IMG/VR virus record: IMGVR_UViG_3300005589_000093
Span: 1-26,133 of that record
Direction: 5' to 3' (one strand)
DNA from: a virus
Length of the DNA: 26,133 bases
The notes beneath the pieces are model-generated. The model searched no databases. It saw only the letters and a list, made by a program, of their open reading frames with translations, and was not told where the DNA came from. Below, piece by piece: positions 22,227-26,133 of the stretch. Numbering within the stretch: position 1 is the stretch's first letter; each line of letters opens with the position of its first letter. A program made the translations under genes and the position numbers.

Positions 22227-25160
22227 ATGACTCCAGAACAATTTGCTGCAAAAATAAGAGAGAAGTATCCAGGCTCATACGACAGTATGAGTGATATGGA
22301 TTTGGTGAATAAGATTACTACCAAATATCCTCAATACAAGTCACAGGTGACAATGCCTGTTGTTGTTCCTACTCCTGAGCCTTCTGCTGTGCCTGAGCAG
22401 GGTGGAGGATTCTTTGATAAAGCTGGGGAAGTTATGGGGACAAGACCTCAGGATATAGGAGGTAGGTTGGGTGATCTTGGAAATGATTTTGCAGAGGTAG
22501 GAGAAAATATTGTTGAAGGTTTTAACAGGCGTACAGATCGAATAGGGGGAAACATTGCAAGGCGTGCTGAAGGTGGAACACAGCCTCTTGAGATGGCCGC
22601 AAATGCACTTGATGTAGGAGGTGCGACTCTTGCAACACTTGCTGATTCTATCTTCCAGGCAGGACTTGGAGTCGTAAAAGCAACACTTACTCCAGAGCAG
22701 GAGAAGATGATTGGAGGTGCAGTACAGGCAGGAGCAGAAACCCTAGTAGATACAGATGCTGTAAAAAGCATGGTTCAAGGATTCAATGACTTTGCAGAAA
22801 AGAATCCTGAAGCTGCATCTAACCTTCAAACAGCCGGGGATTATGCACAGTTCCTGCTAGATGCAATGGGAATAAAAATAGCTCCTGGAGTTTCACGTGC
22901 TACTGCAAAAGCTACTGCTGATGCAGCAGGAGCGGTGCTAGAGAAAGCTGCGCCAGCTGTACGAATGGCAGGAGAAGCAACAGATGTTGCGGTTGACACT
23001 ACTAAGAAAGTTGCCGGACAGGTTGGAGAAGCTGCTGCAGACATTGCTGCTCAGTCGAGAATCGCACGGTTAGAGAAGGCAAAAGAAAAAATAAAAGAAA
23101 TAACAGGAAAGATTGTACAAGGGAAACCAAAAGATATTGAGCAAGCAAAGCGTGCTCTTACTGATATTGATACAACTGGTGTTAAAACATATGAAGATCT
23201 AAACGCACGAATTAAAGATCGTGTTAGTGCAATTTCAGATGAACTTGGAACATATCTTGATGAAGCTGACACCCGGCTTGGTCGGCTGAACCCTGAAGAT
23301 CTTATTGTGACCACAAAGGTGGGTGAAAAAACAGTTACACAAAATTTTGTTGAAGATGCAATAAACCATCTTTCTGAGTTGTACACAAAAACAAATGATG
23401 CTCCAAATGCAGCAAGGATTGAAAATCTCAGTGAACGATTTGCTGCAGGAAATATAAGTAGGAGAGAGCTAAACGATCTAGCTATCGAGTATAACCAAGA
23501 ATTTGGACAGAAAGCATTTAGTAAAACAAATGGAGATCCTCTTACAAGTATCAACGCACAGGCGTATGAAAATACAAGAAAGGGGGTAAAAAACACTGTA
23601 CGAGAAACGCTTGATACTGATGTTGCAAGAACACTCGACTCAAAACTCAGTGATCTTATTTCAACACGTAGACTCACTCAAAAACTAGAAGAGCGAGTGA
23701 ATGCTTTGTATCAAAAGGTTAAGAAGCGTGGGGTGCTGGAAAAAGCAGCAAGAGGACTTGCTGATCTTGTGAATGTATTAACATTCAATACTATTTCAGG
23801 ATTTCTTGCTCGGATGTTGCCAAGCAATGTTGGTCTTAAAACAATGAATGCTATTGATATTGAAAGTGTACTTTCTAAGAATCTGAAAAAAATCAATAAA
23901 CTTATAGAGCTTGAAGATGAAGCTGCTTTAATTAAAGGACTTCAGGCGATTATAAGAGAAAATGCTGATGAAACCCTCCCAAAAGCTAACGGAGCTGCAG
24001 CTCCTAAAACTGCGGAGGTTGCAACAGAGCTTCGTACACAAATCGATGACATTGTTTCCGGTAAGATATTTGGTGAAACATTAAATGCTGATGGAACTAA
24101 ATGGACCGGTACCGATGCAGTAGCTACACTACGAAGTCAGAATATTGCAGCTGCTGATGCGACACCTGAGAGGATCGCAGAGTTCCTATCTGAGAAAGCA
24201 TACATATTTGATAAGTACCCTGACGAAGTGAAGTATGGGGTATTTAAGATGCCGAATGGTCAGGTGTCTCTTGACATAAACGTATCAACTCAAAACAGAG
24301 CAGTATCAGAGCGTATTGCAAAACTCAACAACCAGGATTCATATTGGGATGCCGAGATTGGTAAGGCTATAGACACAGGAGGAACTGGAGTACAAAAACT
24401 TACAGATACAGAGATCGAGCAGATCCTGGAGTCAGTAAAATTCTTCAACCGGGATAATCCTGCAGTACGCAAACTCGCTAATGATTTTGCACAATCAAAG
24501 GGAATGCCGGAGATCGAAAACAATCTCACATTCTATATAGATAAGGAGCAAGGTAAGAAAATTGCTGATGCATTTGAGCGTATGCCGGACAATCCAACTG
24601 ATCCAAAGGTTGTTAAAGCATACGATGCACTTGCAAAGGAAACCAAGGAGCAGTACGAGTGGTTGGTATCAAAGGGATATAAGATAGAGCCTTGGAAGGG
24701 CAAGGGACAACCATATCCAAACAGCGAAGCTGTTGTAAAAGATATTGCTGACAATAAACATCTATATTTCTTCCTCACTGATGAAGGATTTGGAAGTGGT
24801 GTAAGTGCCTCACATCCTCTACTAAAAGAGACTGGAATCATCGTAGATGGAGTAAACCTAAAGTATAACGATCTCTTCAGAGGAGTGCATGACATGTTTG
24901 GTCACGCAAAGATGGGTAATAATTTTGGAGCACTTGGAGAAGAAAATGCATGGCGCATTCACTCTCAGATGTTCTCTCCAGAGGCTCGCAAGGCAATGAC
25001 CACTGAGACCAGAGGTCAAAACTCATGGGTAAACTTTGGTCCACAGATGCGCAATGCACAAGGAGAATTGATAAAACCTGGTGAGCCTGGATACCTAAGA
25101 CCTAAGGATCGAGCGTATGCAGATCAAAAAACAGGCCTATTGCCTGAAGAGTATTATTAA
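22227..25160 (+). CDS. 977-residue internal virion protein with conserved HDxxGH C-terminal domain
   Basis: The N-terminus FAAKIREKYPGSYDSMSDMD then KITTKYPQY is a short module common at the start of large phage virion proteins. A hydrophobic/amphipathic stretch follows (ALDVGGATLATLADSIFQAG, about residues 115-150), then long helices. The C-terminal domain (about 795-977) contains LTDEGFG, NDLFRGVHDMFGHAKMG (H888, H893), EENAWRIHSQMF and TTETRGQNSWVNFG (E927). I recall this C-terminal domain from large phage and polyvalent proteins but know no proven activity. The conserved H/D/E residues look enzymatic. It probably travels in the virion and enters the cell with the DNA. Confidence 0.6.
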   Translation: MTPEQFAAKIREKYPGSYDSMSDMDLVNKITTKYPQYKSQVTMPVVVPTPEPSAVPEQGGGFFDKAGEVMGTRPQDIGGRLGDLGNDFAEVGENIVEGFNRRTDRIGGNIARRAEGGTQPLEMAANALDVGGATLATLADSIFQAGLGVVKATLTPEQEKMIGGAVQAGAETLVDTDAVKSMVQGFNDFAEKNPEAASNLQTAGDYAQFLLDAMGIKIAPGVSRATAKATADAAGAVLEKAAPAVRMAGEATDVAVDTTKKVAGQVGEAAADIAAQSRIARLEKAKEKIKEITGKIVQGKPKDIEQAKRALTDIDTTGVKTYEDLNARIKDRVSAISDELGTYLDEADTRLGRLNPEDLIVTTKVGEKTVTQNFVEDAINHLSELYTKTNDAPNAARIENLSERFAAGNISRRELNDLAIEYNQEFGQKAFSKTNGDPLTSINAQAYENTRKGVKNTVRETLDTDVARTLDSKLSDLISTRRLTQKLEERVNALYQKVKKRGVLEKAARGLADLVNVLTFNTISGFLARMLPSNVGLKTMNAIDIESVLSKNLKKINKLIELEDEAALIKGLQAIIRENADETLPKANGAAAPKTAEVATELRTQIDDIVSGKIFGETLNADGTKWTGTDAVATLRSQNIAAADATPERIAEFLSEKAYIFDKYPDEVKYGVFKMPNGQVSLDINVSTQNRAVSERIAKLNNQDSYWDAEIGKAIDTGGTGVQKLTDTEIEQILESVKFFNRDNPAVRKLANDFAQSKGMPEIENNLTFYIDKEQGKKIADAFERMPDNPTDPKVVKAYDALAKETKEQYEWLVSKGYKIEPWKGKGQPYPNSEAVVKDIADNKHLYFFLTDEGFGSGVSASHPLLKETGIIVDGVNLKYNDLFRGVHDMFGHAKMGNNFGALGEENAWRIHSQMFSPEARKAMTTETRGQNSWVNFGPQMRNAQGELIKPGEPGYLRPKDRAYADQKTGLLPEEYY

Positions 25161-25162
25161 GT

Positions 25163-25175
25163 TACCATGTACGTA
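25163..25175 (+). promoter_or_regulatory. Promoter motif before the small gene at 25178
   Basis: TACCATGTACGTA copies the first 12 bases of the promoter motif before the gene at 6035, again just ahead of ATGGC. A second -10 candidate TAGTAT (25174-25179) and a TATAAT (25183-25188) overlap the start codons. Confidence 0.45.
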
Positions 25176-25177
25176 GT

Positions 25178-25378
25178 ATGGCTATAATGAACGGAACAAA
25201 AGAAGCTGAGGAATATGCAAAGTTCCTCGCGCGAAGAAGACCCCACAACCCTCTATTCTTAGAGGTGCTAGAGCGTATAGCAAAAGAAGGAAAAGCTCCA
25301 CAAGGAAAACTTCTCGAGTCTGCGCTTGATACTACAGAAGAAATAATGGAGAGTTACGAACCTCACTTCAGACGATAG
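25178..25378 (+). CDS. Small charged hypothetical protein
   Basis: The 66-residue product starts MAIMNGTKEAEEYAKFLARR; an ATG at 25187 is an alternative start (63 residues) if transcription begins at the TAGTAT box. It is helical and charged, ends SYEPHFRR and shows no known motif. It follows the large virion protein by 17 bases and has its own promoter motif. No function is assigned. Confidence 0.5.
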   Translation: MAIMNGTKEAEEYAKFLARRRPHNPLFLEVLERIAKEGKAPQGKLLESALDTTEEIMESYEPHFRR

Positions 25379-25380
25379 TA

Positions 25381-25512
25381 CTATCCAAGGTTTAGTAAAA
25401 ATGCTCCCATTGCTAATGCATATAGTATCCACATTGGTGGAAATACTATAGCTAGAGCGACTAAACCTGTTATAATAAATAGGATTCCTATGATGTTAAG
25501 TATTGCTGTCAT
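25381..25512 (-). CDS. 43-residue two-helix membrane protein on the opposite strand
   Basis: Translation from the ATG at 25512 gives MTAILNIIGILFIITGLVAL followed by AIVFPPMWILYALAMGAFLL and NLG, ending at TAG 25381-25383. It has two hydrophobic helices with a PP turn. Every codon is sense and the composition is almost wholly hydrophobic, so a small membrane protein is credible. It has the best promoter in the window (25519-25547), six bases from its ATG. It is convergent with the gene ending at 25378, three bases away. A small holin-like or toxin-like role is possible but unproven. Confidence 0.5.
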   Translation of the reverse strand: MTAILNIIGILFIITGLVALAIVFPPMWILYALAMGAFLLNLG

Positions 25513-25518
25513 GTACAC

Positions 25519-25547
25519 ATACTATGCACGTTAGGTAAGAAAGTCAA
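25519..25547 (-). promoter_or_regulatory. Promoter of the 43-residue membrane protein gene
   Basis: On the minus strand TTGACT (25547-25542), a 17-base spacer and TAGTAT (25524-25519) form a near-consensus promoter, followed by six bases and the ATG at 25512. The mRNA would be leaderless. The plus-strand motif TACTATGCACGTT (25520-25532) overlaps it. Confidence 0.6.
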
Positions 25548-25548
25548 T

Positions 25549-26133
25549 ATGCTACCTCCTAAAAAACCAGTACGATCTCCTATACGTGTACCGCGACAGC
25601 AGGGGGTTAATCTTGGTGGTTTAAATGAAGTGGTACGTCTCGTACAGCAACTTAATTTAGTAAAGAAAAACACTGAAATCGCGCTTAACAAAGCCCTTTC
25701 AGAGTTAGAGAGAATAGAAAAAATACAGCGTGGACCTCAAGGTCCCAAGGGAGAGAAAGGAGAGCGTGGAGATCCATTTTACAAGCCGATCAAGGGTGTG
25801 GATTACTTTGTAAAAGAGGATATTGATTTGATAGTGAACAATGTTCTGAGTCAGATCCCTAAACCAAAAGACGGTGAGACACCGATCCGGGGTGTCGATT
25901 ATTTTACAGATGAAGATATTAAATACATTGCATCTGAAGTACTTGAGCTTATTCCTACTCCGGAGGATGGAAAGGATGCAGAAGAGCTTGATCCAAAAGA
26001 TGTTGTTGATCTTATAAAAGATAGGAGGCTGCTAACTATTGAAGATATTCCAGGACTTGCTGATAACCTCCGGGTGCTTGCAAGCCAGATTGGTGAAGCA
26101 AAAGGAGGAAGATATCTCAGTGGATCCGGAGTA
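25549..26133 (+). CDS. Collagen-like tail fibre protein (partial, C-terminus off window)
   Basis: I translated 195 open codons from the ATG at 25549 (MLPPKKPVRSPIRVPRQQGV) to the right edge. A basic Pro-rich N-terminus and a helix (LVQQLNLVKKNTEIALNKAL) lead to a short collagen-like Gly-X-Y stretch (GPQGPKGEKGERGDP, about residues 67-81). After that come two repeats of the type PIKGVDYFVKEDID / PIRGVDYFTDEDIK, each followed by a helix. Such proteins are trimeric phage side fibres. No signal peptide is seen, in contrast to the fibre at 18718. Confidence 0.7.
   Translation, partial: MLPPKKPVRSPIRVPRQQGVNLGGLNEVVRLVQQLNLVKKNTEIALNKALSELERIEKIQRGPQGPKGEKGERGDPFYKPIKGVDYFVKEDIDLIVNNVLSQIPKPKDGETPIRGVDYFTDEDIKYIASEVLELIPTPEDGKDAEELDPKDVVDLIKDRRLLTIEDIPGLADNLRVLASQIGEAKGGRYLSGSGV

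Noticed and set aside
23051-23677. 208-codon open frame on the minus strand inside the large virion gene
   Set aside because: Its composition is Ser/Phe/Val-rich, with no start context or motif. It mirrors the helical sense gene.

Overview
The window is a segment of a double-stranded DNA tailed phage (or prophage) genome, most likely with podovirus-type morphology. It contains terminase, portal, a scaffold candidate, an HK97-fold major capsid protein, a head-tail adaptor, a tail nozzle, ejection proteins and fibre genes, and no tape-measure, sheath or tail-tube set. The standard code fits because TGA is used as a stop. Almost no gene has a Shine-Dalgarno sequence. Many starts sit 6-9 nt behind a -10 box or behind an A-rich leader. 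Together with motifs such as NATTTNLTISG and GDVGIGTTSPSELLHV, which are typical of proteins in candidate phyla radiation (Patescibacteria/Parcubacteria) genomes, this suggests a Patescibacteria-type host. That host call is inference from motif memory, not a search result.

Layout. Bases 1-4891 (minus strand) are early genes. From upstream to downstream they are a PrimPol-VirE primase/helicase, a small protein, a PD-(D/E)XK nuclease, then a second operon with a conserved hypothetical, a second conserved hypothetical, a small membrane protein and a possible ssDNA-binding protein that runs off the left edge. Bases 4898-5450 hold no gene but a dense iteron region: a DnaA box, about ten TGTGACTTT-type repeats, GCCTAACC repeats in both orientations, and AT-rich DNA. 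This is a good candidate replication origin. A coiled-coil early gene (5451-6035, minus) and a divergent control region follow. From 6118 the plus strand carries a small basic protein, a GroEL-type chaperonin without GroES, both terminase subunits, portal, small head genes, scaffold, decoration candidate, major capsid protein, two short exported fibre-like proteins, adaptor, nozzle, an exported fibre, two large probable ejection proteins, a small gene, an opposing 43-residue membrane protein, and a collagen-like fibre that runs off the right edge.

How it may work together. The primase/helicase would act at the iteron region next to its own gene. Its leader contains interlocking inverted repeats ending in a U-tract next to the start codon, which looks like an attenuator. 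A motif TAnnAT-GYACGTW recurs in intergenic regions, often next to DnaA-box-like sequences, and may be the phage's early promoter/operator. The late genes appear to be driven by several extended -10 promoters placed directly before start codons, implying leaderless mRNAs. The chaperonin at the head of the late operon probably folds virion proteins.

The most unusual points are the iteron origin plus attenuator, the leaderless promoter pattern, the chaperonin, and three virion-like proteins with N-terminal export or anchor segments and paired cysteines.
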